Assembly: GCA_030435675.1 (NCBI GenBank)
Contig: CM059621.1
Coordinates: 17,050,001-17,114,000, forward strand
Reading direction: 5' to 3'
From: Steinernema hermaphroditum
Lineage: Eukaryota > Nematoda > Chromadorea > Rhabditida > Steinernematidae
DNA: 64,000 bases
Notes under the pieces: generated by a model
Seen by the model: the letters and a program-made list of their open reading frames with translations, nothing else
Told to the model about the DNA's origin: nothing
Database searches by the model: none
Shown here: piece after piece, positions 46,501 through 61,500 of the stretch
Layout of the letters: each line of letters starts with the position of its first letter
Numbering within the stretch: position 1 is the first letter of the stretch
Made by a program: the position numbers and the translations under genes

Positions 46501-49500
46501 CGAATCGTGCAAAAGAGTGCTGCTGCGTGGAGGTCAGGAAGTGTTTTGCAAAAATACGAACAGTGTGACATTTCTAATAAAAACTATCGTTAAAGAATCA
46601 AAAAATGTTCGTGTATTTCCTACGGTTCAGTGCTCTTCATATCGGTGGAGTTATCGTGATAAGTGGCTAACCAAATGCATCCTACCTGCACTTTTTTGAT
46701 TCGTTTATGAACGAAGCCAGGAAATGGAACAAGAACTGAAACATATTCTGCAAAAATGGAATAATATTTTTTTATTTATTTAATTTTTAAAAATAAATAT
46801 TTTTGATGAGAAATGATCGGAGCTAATCAAAAAAAACGTGTTAAAAAATTGATACCAAAAAGTCTCAAAACGTTGATCTCTGAGCAACAAAAATATTGGG
46901 TTGGTAGAGGGTAGAGGTAAAGCTCCCTCAAACTATTGTTACGACAAGACGCAAAAATTATATCAGTAAGGTTTCACTGAAACCACTTTCAAATATCTAT
47001 ATATCAATGTGCTGTAATGATATAATCATTTGCTTTGCCCATTCAAATATGGTCATGCACTCTAAAAGTGATGTAGAACGAAAGAACACGACGTTATCAG
47101 CCGCTCTAACGTCAAAAAACCTTCAATCACCTTTCGTGACTATGATTTAGAGCATTTAAGTGCTCCTTAAATAGGGTTAGAAATCCTTTTGTAAGTGTAA
47201 ACATTGTAAATTAAATTCGATTCGAACATTCGGAGACTATTAAGTATTCGACAACCCTAGTGGCGAGACGAGAGTGGCCTTGGTCCCATCAGGAAAATGC
47301 TGAAATTTGGCCATAGAAACCCTGTGTGGACGATTTTCCTAGTTGCTATCGTTTAATCGTCATCACTGCCTATGATCGTGCCAAACTCGAATCCCACTCC
47401 GTTTGGGCGCTTTCAGATGGAGGCCTTCAAGAACTCGAAGTTTGCACGCTTTAAGAGATGCTCCACACGTACTATAAGATGCTCCACACGTACTATTCCA
47501 TGAGATTCAAATCGGCAGAATCTTCTACGTTTTTCTCAACTAAGGGTTCGATTCTCAGATCGTAGATTTATACGCCGATTCTCCAAAAATAGGGCGCTGA
47601 CTAGTTCTATCTGACATTTTATGATGTTGATCTCTGTTTGCATTGATGTCTTATTTTATCTCGAATTCGCAACCATCTGGTTTGGATTGCGTTTGTTGTG
47701 GAAAGAATAGACCTAGTGAAATTCGAAAAATCCGCTCTGAAGTCCGCCAGCCCTTCCTATGAGTAGCCCTGCAGAACTATGAAAAATTAGGCAATTACAA
47801 AAATTAATATTTATATTAATATCTCTACGTATACGTTCTTTGTAGACAGAAACCGTTGCTGGACTTCTCCAAGGATTTCCTTAAAAAATCTGAAAAACAA
47901 CTGACGAACCGTGTGCCTCCAAAAATAGGGCGTTATCGACTAGTTGGTCCTGCATACTTTATAGACATTAAGCACTTCTGGACTCCTCCAGCGATTTCTT
48001 AAAAAAAATACAAAATTGTGTGACGGGAGGGAGCGCTCCACGCAGCAGTGTTCGGAAGTGAGTGGCTGAAGCTTGCGGTGCGGTGAAAGTGGGTGGACAG
48101 CGAAGGGAGCGAAGTCAAAGAGGGGAGCAGAGGAGGGGAAAGAGAAAGTTAAAAGAAGATAATCAAGTACCAAAATAAGAATCGGTGGTGGAACGCCGAT
48201 GGTGTGACGCACAAGAGCTGAACTGACCCCAGATGGACGCGTCGCTGTCAGCCTTGACGGCGGCCTCCTTCTGCTGGTCGAGCAGTTGGCGCTGCCGCAT
48301 CCGCGCGCACCACTCGTACAGCGGCGCCATCATGAGGTGGTAGTCGCCGAGCACGCGTTCCAGCGTCAGCTCGCTCCGCTGCTCCTCCTCGGCCTCGTCG
48401 TCCTCGTCGTCGAACTCCTCCTCCTCCTCGTCGTCATCGTCCACGTCCTCCTTGTTGGTCGCGAACGGACACAACGAAAGGGCGCGACGTTGTCGGCCGC
48501 GCTCTAAAGAACCAACCAGATCGACGCACGACTCTACTGGCTCGGAGGAGGACATCGTACCCGAGACCGGGAACACTGTGGTGTGGAATTTTGGGGGAAT
48601 TCGTGTTGAGACCTCTTAGAACGGAACCCCAGTTTTCGTTTTTTTTACTTTTTACTTTATGGCCTACGCGCCTTGGACAATCAAAGCCGAAACTTTCAGT
48701 TGTCCAAGACCAACCAATAGCCAAACCGAACCTCAAAAATCCCTGATTATTTATTAAGATTTCTGAACAGCTCTTATCAAAAGGTGAACTAGACTGATTC
48801 AAACTTGTGATTGTGATTTGGATTTGGCTGTGAATCTGTTCACATTCGTCTATCCCAGAAAAACGGAAAATACTAAAAAGTCCCGACACGATGTGCTTGA
48901 TAGACTTCATCAACATTATGTCCTAAATGTTACCTAATAACTTGTTTAATAACATTGTCAGCTTTTACGAGCGCATTCACTACCTTGGGCGACCGTAACA
49001 ATCCTAGCACCCCATGGTCCCAACACGAATCCCTTTAACTCTGAACAAGTGACAAATACGAACTACACACGTCTAAGAACCCGAACGTGAAAAGGTGATA
49101 AGCGCAACGAAAACCGAAAAGCAAAAAAGCGGATTAGTGTGAAGAGAGGGTTAGAGGGTTACGGTAGTGCTCGACCGCCTACCATGCTTGTTAGGATGAA
49201 CTCGGAGCGAGAGAAGTGGAGGAGAGGAAAGGACCACACACACGCACGTCACAACTATTAGTAGTTTTGAAAGGAAGAGTGGGTGTGGGCCCTTCGGATG
49301 AGAGGAGAGAGGAGCGATTCTGAAGAGACGCGCCTACCTTCCACCGCGCCCAACGACGAGCTGTTGGTGACCATGCGGTGTCGGAGATCGCTGTCGTCGT
49401 GCGTGCGCTTGACGCTCTTGTTTTTCGACTTCCAGCTGCCCAGGCTAAAGCCCAGCGTGCCGAGGCTCTCGATCTCGCTGATATCCGAAGCGGAGAGCAG

Positions 49501-52500
49501 ACTAAAGAGGCGTTTTTTTTGTGGCTTTCAGAGAGGCTGCAGCACAAAGTGTACCTGATGTTATCACTCGGCCTTGGCACAAGGAGCGTCTTGACGATGG
49601 GGTGACTTGACTCGCCGGTTGGATCAGGATTCGGATTGACGGCATCTGAACAATAACAATTATTGATGCTTCTCAGTCATTCTAATGAAGTGAGGGCAGG
49701 TCAGACATGTATTTTGGTAGACGGTCTAGACGGTCCCTTTCGCCCTATAGTGCATCATTTGCGCATATTCGTGTGTATTTCGAGTAAAGGATTGGTTCCC
49801 ACATTATAACATGAAGTAGTGTTTTTTTCCTCGTGGTTAGAATTTTCCTTAGAATGGAAGCCCGGAGAAATGGTCAAGCCGATTAGAGGAATGGCGGCGT
49901 TCCGTGAACAGGCCTCTAGGAAGACACAGTATAACGTACAGTATAATCCTGGGCTAGACTTGAATAGAAAGAATTCTACATATGAGAACCGATCTTTCCG
50001 CCCGCAGGGCTATGTTGTCACCTTCCGAAAGGACGCCGGGCCTTGGTGAGGTCGGGAAAAGCTTCTTCACATAATTCTAACTTCATCTCTGTTCTGAGAA
50101 CGGACACTCCCGTTATTGAAAGTAGCTACACTCCCGGACATGTTCTATCGCGATGATGTCAATGATTCTGGACATGTTCTATCGCGATGATGTCAATGAT
50201 ACAAAAATGAAAAACTGGTCAGACAAAAATCCAGCGGAATCCTGAGCGTTCGATGTATGACTGATCGAACTGTTTCGCATAATTCCAATTTCATCTCTGT
50301 TCTGAGAACGGAAATGGCCGTCAGTGAGCGTCTGCTGACCGACCAGAAACAGACCGAAACTTGCACAAGAGGATGTGGTAAAAAGTGGGCGAAAATGTTC
50401 TTTGATTCTTGAGCTCAGGGATCCTTACCCTGCGTGCTAGGAAAGCTTGGGCTACTGATGCGAATGGGAACTATGTTCAGTAAAGAATACCTCTTTTTGA
50501 TGGTAAACAGCCATCTTTTAAAAGCTAACACCACTGCGTCCCATCCCGCTCAACGACTTACCCATATCGTTGACTTCGTTCACATTAACAACCGTCTGTT
50601 TCCTTTTGGTGCTCTGCCGAATCCTCGAGATGATGCTACTGCTGTTCCCGATTCCATTTCCCGTACTCGGCCTCATCCTAGAACCACCGACACATTAGTC
50701 TCGGGTCGCGGAGATTGTGCTAAAGAATGCAGGACATGCAGGAAACGGTGTTAGCACCTCCGTTCGAGCGCCGTCTCGGAGAGTCGCCTCACGAGGTTGT
50801 GAAGGCGCCGTCGCGGGAAGCGGAGCGACGACGACCGTGCCGGCTTTCGGTGTGCGCGGCCGCCACTGAAAGACAGAGTGACCGTGAAAGACTACAGTAC
50901 CATGCGGGTGAGTGCTGTCGAGTGAACGAGGAAAAGGGAAAAGGTGGCCTTACGTGGGAGGCGCCGGCGCTAAGTGCACTTTCCACGTGGCGATCGAGAT
51001 GCTCTCCGGAGCAGCGGCGTAGTGTCGCCAGAGACACTGGATGAGTCGGGCGGCGGGCACTCGACGACGGATCAGATGTTTTTGGCGCTGATGCTGTTGT
51101 ACTTTTAAGGCAAAACCGCTACCGAGAATACCCTGAAACAAAACGAATTTTGCCAACTCCGAGAAGAGCGCAGGGGAAAGAGCGCTTTTCTCTGATCGTC
51201 TGCGCTCTCATCGCACCGCTCCTCACGAACAGTTGCCACCGGAAAAGAATGAAACTGTTGCGCAAGTCGTGTCTGGACCAACGTATCGCAGCGGGACCGT
51301 TAGTAAAACACATTCTGCACCCTGAGGTCTGTTTCTTAGAAATTGCTGGGTCTGTTGGGAAACCGACTTCACAATCGTACGCAGCGGCTGCAAACACAGG
51401 AGCACAAAAATTTTTAGAAGTTTTAAGAATTTTATTTGCTCATACCAGGCCCTTTAAAGTTCCCCATAACGAAACTGGGCCAACCCATAAGCTCCTACGA
51501 ACCTCCCAAGCCTTCCATTTCACAAAAACTCATAAAATAACAAAAATCACAATTCCAAAAGTCGTCTTAGTTAAGAAGGATTATCATGGAAGAAAACGGA
51601 TAACGAGAGTTATATGTGAGTCACTAAGGAGCTGGAAGAATTTTGGGGATCTCGCGTCAAAAATACAAAACGACATCCTACTCTATCTCTTCTAAAAAGC
51701 AAATTTATCCATGACCATTATTCTTCATCCAAAAAAATGACTCACCGCTGGAAGTGCGAAGAAAGAGATTCCCAATAAGGCACAGAAGGCTCCGATGATC
51801 TTGCCGGGCCACGTTTCCGGCGTTTTGTCACCATAGCCGACGGTGGAGAGCGTGATGACGCCCCACCAGAGCGCGTCGGCGAACGTTGCGTACTTGTCGT
51901 TGACGTTCTTCTCACAGAGATAGACGAGGAACGACGAGAAGATGAGGCCAAGGAAGCCGATGTAGACGGTGGTGAGCAGTTCCTGGCGATGCGCCCACAC
52001 CACCGACCCAAGAAGCTTCCACGTCCCGGCACGGCGGTCGATGCGCAGCATTCGGAGGATCTGGAAGAAGCGGAGGCCGCGAATGGCGCTCGCAGCGAAG
52101 ACCTGAATGGGCGGACAGGTAAAAAAGGCTACGAAAATGAGTGGGGAAGGGATTCTGTATGCTCTGCTGTGCACGCACACATTCATCGATTTTGGTTTTT
52201 TTTGAAATGGAGCACAAAGAGGTGGTGATAAACACATCGTTAATTGAACGCACAATGGGATTTTTTGGTGGGGGTCCTGAGGGGAGGGGAGATTTGTGGT
52301 CACATAGAGAGTCCTAAAAAAGACCAAAGACGTCTGAAGCTGCCCACTTAAACTTCCTTAGGTGATATTCAGTTAAGCAACTATGAAAAGCCGTATAATT
52401 TAAAGTGTTCACGGCCCACAACCAACCTTCTAACAAACTTTCCCAAAAAAAAAATAGCATAACGGCCCGCGAGGACCTCCACTTGTTAGAGTAGGTTTGG

Positions 52501-55500
52501 TTGGGGTTAAGTTCTTTAAAACAGAGTGGAAGAGAAGCGACCGCCAACGGCGATTGCAACCCGCACTACTGACAAGCAACATGCGGGAAGAGGCATATGC
52601 AACCCGGAGGACCGGTTTGCATATGCCCTCGCGCCCTTACAAGCCTAAGCCAAGCCTGGGTGGCCATTGTCATTAGGCCATTACCCGCAATCTTAAATAT
52701 CTAGGCAAACTCCTAAGCCAAGCCTAGGTTTAGGACATAAGCAAAGAGGAGGGCTGAAACTTCAGCGACATGCGAATCCTGTGCAATATTTTGGAAAATG
52801 GAGCAAATTGGGTTGTAATATTGGAAAACGTATAAAAAATTATTTAAGGTCACTATATTGATGTCATATTTTCACACGGTGATATTGTAGTGAAGAGAAT
52901 TCATGATGCTTTCATATATGTAAATGTGTACACATCATCACAGCAGTTATTGAATTTCAACAAACGAACATTCAATAACTCTCCAAAAATTTAGAATGCC
53001 CAAGCAGAAGTTACAATAACGAAAAAACACCGTCTTTAAAGGGATCCCGTTTTTCCGGGTCCTGCGACTCCACAGGTCTAACGATATATGCGGAGAGTCT
53101 AACTAAACGAGGAGTCTAACGATCTCTCAATATCAATAAAAAGAAGCTACAAATATATAACAATTTTATCAAATGAACGGAAAAGGAACAAGAAACATCT
53201 CCGCAAAAATTCAGAAAATGGATCGAATGTACGGTATCAAGTATAAAAAATATTCGGTTACTGTATATCAATGAAAGAAAGTACAAAAATTAGTAAACCA
53301 CTATAACTGTCAATGTGGCAACCCGATAAATGTGTACACATCATCAAAGCGGTTATTGAATGTGAGCAAAAAGGAACAATAAGTGACATGTAATTGCAAA
53401 AATTTAGAAAATGGAACGAATTTATGCTATCAAAAGTTGTTCGACGGTGCCTAAAATGTATGGCTACCGGTATAGGGTCTCTGTATACCAATGGAAGAAA
53501 CAACTACAATTATTAGTGAACCACTGCTGAATATGTCACGTATCCGATCGTACGAAACGAGTGGCGAATTTTAGGAAAACTTTGGAAGTGAACTTCGTGC
53601 TCTTTCTATGAAAACGCGAACTTTCGTGTACATTTTGCCGAGTGTTTCTAGGTATACGTGCTAAAATCCTGTCCACACCGAGTTAGAATCCAACATAATT
53701 AAAATTTGGGACCCTTCAGCTCCCCGCATTGGACATCTTATATACATGCAGAAAAGGTATGATCACACATGAGAACATGCAGGAGCAGGATACCACATAG
53801 AAATGATGTATTCTTTCAGTCTCGTCGGATGGGATACAAAAATATCTCAACAAAGGGAAATTCAGCCGCCATTCTGATTTCTGTTTCGACGATTCTTACA
53901 TATGAAACGCGTCTCGACCGACCGGTCCGACATCAACGCCACACCAGAAATGAAGCAGGCAGCGAGAAACACCCTCTGTTTTGCCTGTAGGGGTCGTTCA
54001 ACGCCAATCTCCGTCCTCATTTAGTTTGGACCCGTATGGACTATTCGGTGAGCATTCCGATCGTTTCCGGGCTGGTAGAAGAACACACACAATCTAACAC
54101 TAACAAAGGATACGTCGACCCTTCGGCCAGGATCACAATTCCGCAGTGTTATTTAGAAATTTCTCACTCATAAGTGGGCAGTAAACAATTTTATAGCAAG
54201 TAGCAGCTAGCTCCTGATTAGGGAACGCTTTTTCAAAAATTGTCAAGACTGATATGCCACGTTCTCCAGGTACTATATCGTCACGTAGTAAATACATTCT
54301 GGTGCATAGTTTCTTTATGTATTTAATTAAATTTTATTATTTAAAGTCACTCCGTTTTTAAGGTTTTTAAGAAAACCATATCTTCAGCGATATTTCGATA
54401 CTTCAGCGGACCCGTCGGCAGGATTCATAAATGACACAATTTCGCAGTGTTTCCGGGAACTGTTCACTCATAAGTAAGTTGCGAACAATTTTAAAGAAAG
54501 TCCGAAAAAAAGGTCCGAATGCTGTATCTTTTTAAGGCGATTTTACAATAGAACCTATTGAAAACATGTCACTTACATCGTTTTACGATTATTTAAATAA
54601 CAGAAACGCAAAAATGAGGGAGGTGAACCTTTCACCTCTTGTTGGGCGGACCATCATAGAATCATTAAAAAGTGGTAAGGTTAACCTTCTCCATTTGATT
54701 ATTTATCTATGAAACCTCGCAAAGCAGGGACAGTAACCATGTCTTTCACACAAGCCACCCCTACCTGCCCAGTAGCTCCTATACATAGTACAGTGACTGA
54801 AGCGAGGATAACAATAATATCTAAAAGGAGCGAACTGATCACGAAATACACAATAATCGACTCACCAATGACACAATAGGCAGAAGTAGCGAAGCGGAAG
54901 CGACCGGTGATGCCGCGGTATCGCGAGCGGCAGCCGGCCGACCACACACGGCAGACGTACTCGATGGCGAGCCAGAAGACGAAGACTATTTCTATGTAGT
55001 AGAGTATCAGAGTGGCCTGCTCTTCGTAGTCAGGCATCGTGGAGAAGACACTCAGAGCGAGACATGTGAGCACCATGACCAAGCTGAAATCGACCTATTT
55101 CAGAAGGGTAAATATGGTTTTTTGTTGAATGGCTCAATTTCATGTAAAAATCTTCGTGTTCAATTATAACCACTAAAGTCGTCAAAAGCTTTAGGTACCC
55201 GACCCAAAAACCTTAACCCGTAACCCTGATGATAACACAGTTATGGCTCGCTCACAGCCAAGCTTGATAAGCCTGTTGACAAAAATCTTTGATTTGAGCT
55301 TAAACGGAGTGTATGTACACCCTGATCAAAAGAATTACTGTAGAAATGCAAAAGTAAAAATATAAAACAAATTAGTATAGAACAAGATACATGCTAAGGA
55401 TTCTGCAACTCCGCGGGTGGCAAGAAACCAAGAGCCAACCGACAGAAAACACACGAGAAACTCTTTCACAGGTGAATGCAGTGCTTGAGCCAGAACGGCG

Positions 55501-58500
55501 ACGCTTTTCTCTGCCTTCTCTGTCACAGACACATCGCACCGCTCTCCTCAGATAGTTTTGCCTGCATGGGGTCTGTCTCGCAAGACCGATCGTCAGTCTC
55601 TGGAGTCGACGCAGTTAACCGAGAAATTCTTTCGCCTTTTACTAAAGAATTCCGTGCGTCGACTCGCTTTATGAGTTTATCTCAATTTTTGGACTCCCGA
55701 CCGCAAGGAAGGGATAATAATCGAATAATTTGATGCTTTGAACTGAAAATCCGGAATATCGTAAGTTCCTCAAAAAGAATGATCTCCTCTCAATATGGTA
55801 TCACGAACAGAATTAAAAAATTCCGAGCGGAACTCGGCGTTGGAGCACAACTGGTTAACTGGGAGAATATCGCTGCAAAAAATACCTTCTTTAATTGTCC
55901 AATATATGAATCAGCTTGCGTTGTCAGAGAGTGCGTTGAAATTAGTCTTATTAAGCAAATGGGAAGCAATTGCTTTGAGAAAAGCGGTGTGAACTGCAAG
56001 TAAATAAAGGAATTCCTCTTTCAGAAGTTCGCTGGTTCTTCTCGCACGACGGCAAACAGTTTTTACACCTGTGCTCCCTCTAGGTGCCAATTCGGCAAAC
56101 CAACCAGTGGTGACCCGAGTCGTAGTCTGCAGCACTACCGACTGCGCCGCTCGGGTTCCTCTATCATCCTATCTTGACATTTATAGTGGAGCGCTCTGCG
56201 TGCTTCTCCCGCCAAATTGGTCGTATACGCTTCTCGCTCAAAAATCAATGGAATTCACTATTTCCTCACAATATGATATTGTTGATGACACTCAAAAATT
56301 CCTCTTTCCTTTAGTTGTCCAATATACTATGAAGTTATAAAAGAATTGGCAGTGAACAAACAAAAATAAGAAAGTATTATTTTACCAGCACAACAACGGA
56401 GCGTTCTGCAAGTTTTTGAATCAAATTGTAGATTCTTATGCGATTTAGAAGCGTATCTTTATAGCATCGATAGTCGAGTGTTCCATGTGGTTTTCCCGTC
56501 AAAATGGAAAGGTAAATGTCCGATAATTCCTCAAAAATCAATGGAATTAACGATTTGCTCACAGATGGACGACACGCAAAAATCAATTGTTCAGTACACT
56601 ATGAAGTTATAAAAGAATTGGCGCCATGATTTTGAAAAGTAACTCCAATTTCAGCAAACACACAAAACACACAGGAACACCAGGGAGCCGTAGTTCCACC
56701 ATCTCGCCAAGAAGGCAGTAGTTACCACCCGACCCGATGCTTACCACACCAGATGCTCGAATGAATCCCACAAACGTACATTTTTACTTATTGAAGCTAT
56801 TTTGGTTCATCCAAAAATGAAGTTTATTTTATATTTATGGGTTTATCTCTACGGACACCCGTCCGCAAGGAAGAGAAAATGATCTATTGATCTGGGGTAT
56901 AATCGCAGTGAATCGAGAAATCGGAATGTCAAACATCCGCATGTTTCTCAAAAATCAATGGAATTCATGATTTCCTTTCATATGGTATCACGGACAGAAT
57001 CACGGATCAAAAATTGCGAGCGGAACTCGGCGTTGGAGCACAGTTGGGTCTATCGCTGCCAAAAATATCGCTTTCTTATCTTATTGTTCAATATATTAAG
57101 CTATAAAAGAATTTGTGCCGTAGCATCTACAGGGTGCTTCACATTTTCTCGGCAAGGGTTCTGTCACGCCGAAAATCGATCATATCTCGAAGTGGTGAAC
57201 GAATTAAAATGAACAACATATACCATATGAAAGGGCACAAAAACTATTTGCAATGTCACAGATTCGGTTCGAAGTGAACACTTACTGCAGCGATTCAGGC
57301 CTTCAAATGTTTCGGAACATTTTTGACCGTGGCCGTTGGTGGCCGTCTGAGCAAGGGTTTTTTTTTTGCGGTGTAGCCACTTCACGACCCGCAGAATCAC
57401 TGCCAGATCCTCAAGAAAGGCTCGCCAAAAACTGTGCAAGTGAAGAGAAGCCACTTCCTTGCTTCTATGATGTTTCGGGTCGGAATTTATGAAACCGGGT
57501 AAACGATCATTGCGGTCGAAAAACGTATTTTATAAAAAACCGTTTTCAAGACCGAGTACTAAAGTAACGGATCTAGTAGATAGTGAGCAGAAATAGATGC
57601 TGAATTCGTATATCACAACGAGATAATGATTCAAGAATGGTAACGATTCGGTAACGATTCAAGAATGCCAAAAATGAATAATGGAGATCAGCGTGACAGA
57701 ACTTCTGCCGCACCCTGCAAATCCATCCGGTGACAAAAATAAGAGAGTATTAATCCCCCAGCATGACAATCGAGCGTCTTGCATGACTTGTAATCAAATT
57801 GTTGATTTTTATGCGATTTCGGAGTGTATCTATAGCATCTATAGTCGAGTGCTCCGCGTGGTTTTCCCACCAAAATGAAATGGTAAATGTTGTACCAAAC
57901 GGAAGCTGTCCAAAAATGAGGGAAATTAACGATTTCCTCACATATGAATGGGCTTTAAAAATTCCTCATTTTAAATGTCCAATGCATGAAGTTATAGAAG
58001 AATTGGCACTATGGTTTCGAAAACTAGCTCAAATACACAAAACGCATATGAACATCACGGAGGCGTAGCTCCACCGTCTCGCTAAGAAGACCACCGCCGC
58101 CGCTCAACTCCACCCATGTGCCGATGAGGAAGCACCAAAAATAAGAAAGTATCTGTGTCTGTAAAGTATCTGCGCTTCGATAGTTCCCATAAAAGCACAC
58201 CTTTACTTATTGCATTTTCGTACTTAACAAAGTTTATACAAAAATAAAATCGACAAAAGCCTTCCTGCAACGTGAATTTTAATTGCAGTTGTTTCTTTTG
58301 TAACATTTCATTCTACCAGCATGACAACCGAGCGCATTACAAGATTTGGAAAGATTTAAGAACGTAGAGCTAGAAGCGTAGAGGCACAGGAGCACAGAGA
58401 GATTATACGTCTTGAACTTTACGTATCACACGCTTTCATCGTTTATATAGTGGTCCCCATTTTTATTTAGAAATGGAGATCTCGTCGCTTTATATCACCG

Positions 58501-61500
58501 AGGCTTTTGAAATCTCGATATCCGAAAAGCTTTGCTGAGAATGTGCACAAAAATAAGAAAATGTCACTAAAGACGATAGTCAAATTTAAATTATGAAGTT
58601 CCGCCAGTTATTTCATTTGTTAAATCTCATTCTACCAGCATGACAACCGAGCGTCTTACAAAATTTGGATTCAAACTGTTGATTCTTATGTGATTTGGAA
58701 GGTTAGAGGTAGAACTTTGAACTTTTCATACCACTCGCTATTCTTTATTCTTTACTTAGAAATGGACATCTCATCGCATCATATCAGCGAGGCTTTCTAA
58801 ATCTTGATATCCGATAAAAGCGAATTCCTAGTGTTACAAGAAAAGGAAAAAAGAAAAGGAACTCAATTAGAAATTGGACCATCTGTGTGAAACTGACTAA
58901 TAATGACTACGATGAAAAGATGAACTTACACACAAAGATGATATCCGGCAGCTTTCCACCCGCGCGGCCTCTCCAGAAAGTTGTGCATCTTGCTCTGGAC
59001 GCGCCGGAAGCGCTGGTCCGTGCGGTAGTGCTTGTAGGTGAGCGGCTTGCCGACGAGCGACATTTTGCGACCCGAACTGTGATTAGCTGTAGGACGATTC
59101 GGCGACGGCTGAAAGAAGGTGCACGCGGTGTCCGGTGGTGGGAGCCTGGAAGTGCGCGGCGCTCACCTCAGGCGTTTGTGTGCGGCATGTGAAAAACGGC
59201 TGACGTTGGTCGCCGGCGGTGGAGCCGAGTTCGTCAGGGGTGAGGTCGATCCGCTCGACGTCTGAACCTGAAATGTCGTTAGGCTTAGCTAGATTAAAGG
59301 ACGTGGGATGCACGAGTTGTTGGCCAACTCGTTGGGAAAGCACAGAATTGGAAGGTGAGGTACCGGCCAAAAACAAAAATTCAGGAGTCTATCGTGATAT
59401 TCTGCAAAAATTTATGCATAATTGCAATTCGTGGGGCGTATTTGGACCCGATCTACATCACGAAATCCTATTTCCTAGGCCTTAACTACAAATTATACAT
59501 TCTTGCAAAATGCTCGTAGGCATTTAACGTTTCTCGTTCCACGAACGATACCGTTATCTGTAAACAAAATATAATATTTATGACTTTGGATCAAAGATTC
59601 CTAAAGACTTAATTGGATAACGGACAGATTACCCGGTGTCAGCAGATGCTTAGCACTGCCTTTCACGATTTTTTCTTTGGTGAAGGGGGAAATTGGCCGT
59701 GCCAGGAATAGAAGTGTAAAAGAGGGTAATGTTGGCACTGCCATGACAAAGACCGGTCGGTAAGTGTGCGCACCTGTTACGCCACTTTGTAGTTGTATAA
59801 GGGCGACGGTGACGCCACCGAAGTTGGAGCGTGATTGTTATGGTTGAACTTCAGCGCTGCAGGGTGGCCAAAAAAGGATCATAGCAAAACAGGGATTTGT
59901 GTATAGACATAAACTTTGTTCAGGAACGCTTTTCACAAAAATTTTTGAACACAAGCGTCAATGAGTAAACATAAAAAAAAAGCAAAATTATTTTTATACG
60001 GTGGAAATATATATGTAAAATGTTAACAAAAATGTCGAAATAGAGCGCCTTTGTACGATGTATCTGTTTCTCCTGCTTCCATTATCGGCTATGACCATTC
60101 ATTCGTTACCTTTCCATGTAAGACCTCGATATGGTACAACTTCAACGCTAAACAACGCTAGACATAAACCATGAATTTTTGAACCTCTTCGCCATAAACT
60201 AAGTTCTCGTTGGTTGACAAGTATAAACTCAAACTTCACTAACTAAACATAAAAAAATCTGAGTAAAATTACTTTAATGGAAATTTAACTATCTTTGAGC
60301 GGATTATCACTTTACAAAAATGATAAAATTACAATACTTTCATAGATGAGGTTTCATTTCGAATCCTCACTAAAAGAAGAAGATCTTTCGTAAAACTTGA
60401 AAAAGAGCTGAACGTAAAGTATTACCATAAATATACTCTAACTCTAATGAAAGAGCGAATCGCACGACCTTTCAGACTATTATAACTCTTGAGCAAAGAG
60501 TGATTGACGAAAAAGAGAGACTAGCAGAAGGCGGCTGGTGCTACTGGAGCGAACCCCCCACAAAAATCATGAAAAATGCCATAGGCCCATAGCAAAACAG
60601 GGTTGACACGTCCTTCAGTGCTTTGAGTAGCCAAAATTTTTTCTATGTTGAATCGCTGAGCCTACGGTGTGGTGCAGCAAGATAGATGCACCACTCTAAA
60701 ACGCTGCTTATTTGTATGTCCACTTTTGGGAAACAACCATCATACCATTAGAAAGAGTGCTTCAAAAGACGGAGGATCGCAAAGCTCAAAGTACACCTAA
60801 ATGTCTTGATAGACCCCCGATTGTCGGTGTCTTGGTGTTAAAATCGATCGGTCCAGAAAGATACACGCAAAAAATATAAATCACAGAAAATATAGAAATA
60901 TAAGAACGTTCGGGGAGTTCCGATCTCAATCCTATGCTTCAGTGTGCTGTTTTCATAGAAAAAAAGCGATAAAATTCACTTCCTGTACTGAAAAAAGCCA
61001 TGAAAATATTTGTCCATTGATGGAATTCACAAAAATATGATATGTAGTATGTTGTTTTCTAAAACAAAAATTGATCCCATAGTGTTTTTCAAAGAAATCA
61101 AGTTCCCTTTTTAAATTTCCTGTGCAGATCCTTTTTAAGCTCCGAAAAAAGTCGCTCGCTTTCTTCTCGGCACGCATAAGGAGCGTGGATTATCATAAGA
61201 TTCGTCCAGTTTGTAAACCGATTTCCAGTTTCCGGCGCGTCTAAAGAGTCCAGATTTGCTTCGATTGGACAAGTGCATGGAAAACAGACAGCTATTGTAG
61301 CGATCCTTCACGCACGTCATGTTACGATGTGCGTTTTGAAGCCAAAAATTTCTATATTTTGTTATAACTGCTCCTCCGTCATAACCAGAAGAAATAAAAA
61401 ACTGACACTAAAAACTTCGAAACCAAAAATATCTTTGAATTATTCGTCTTTCACACACTGAGATTGAGTGTCGAGTATGAGTATTATATGTCATGGAACA

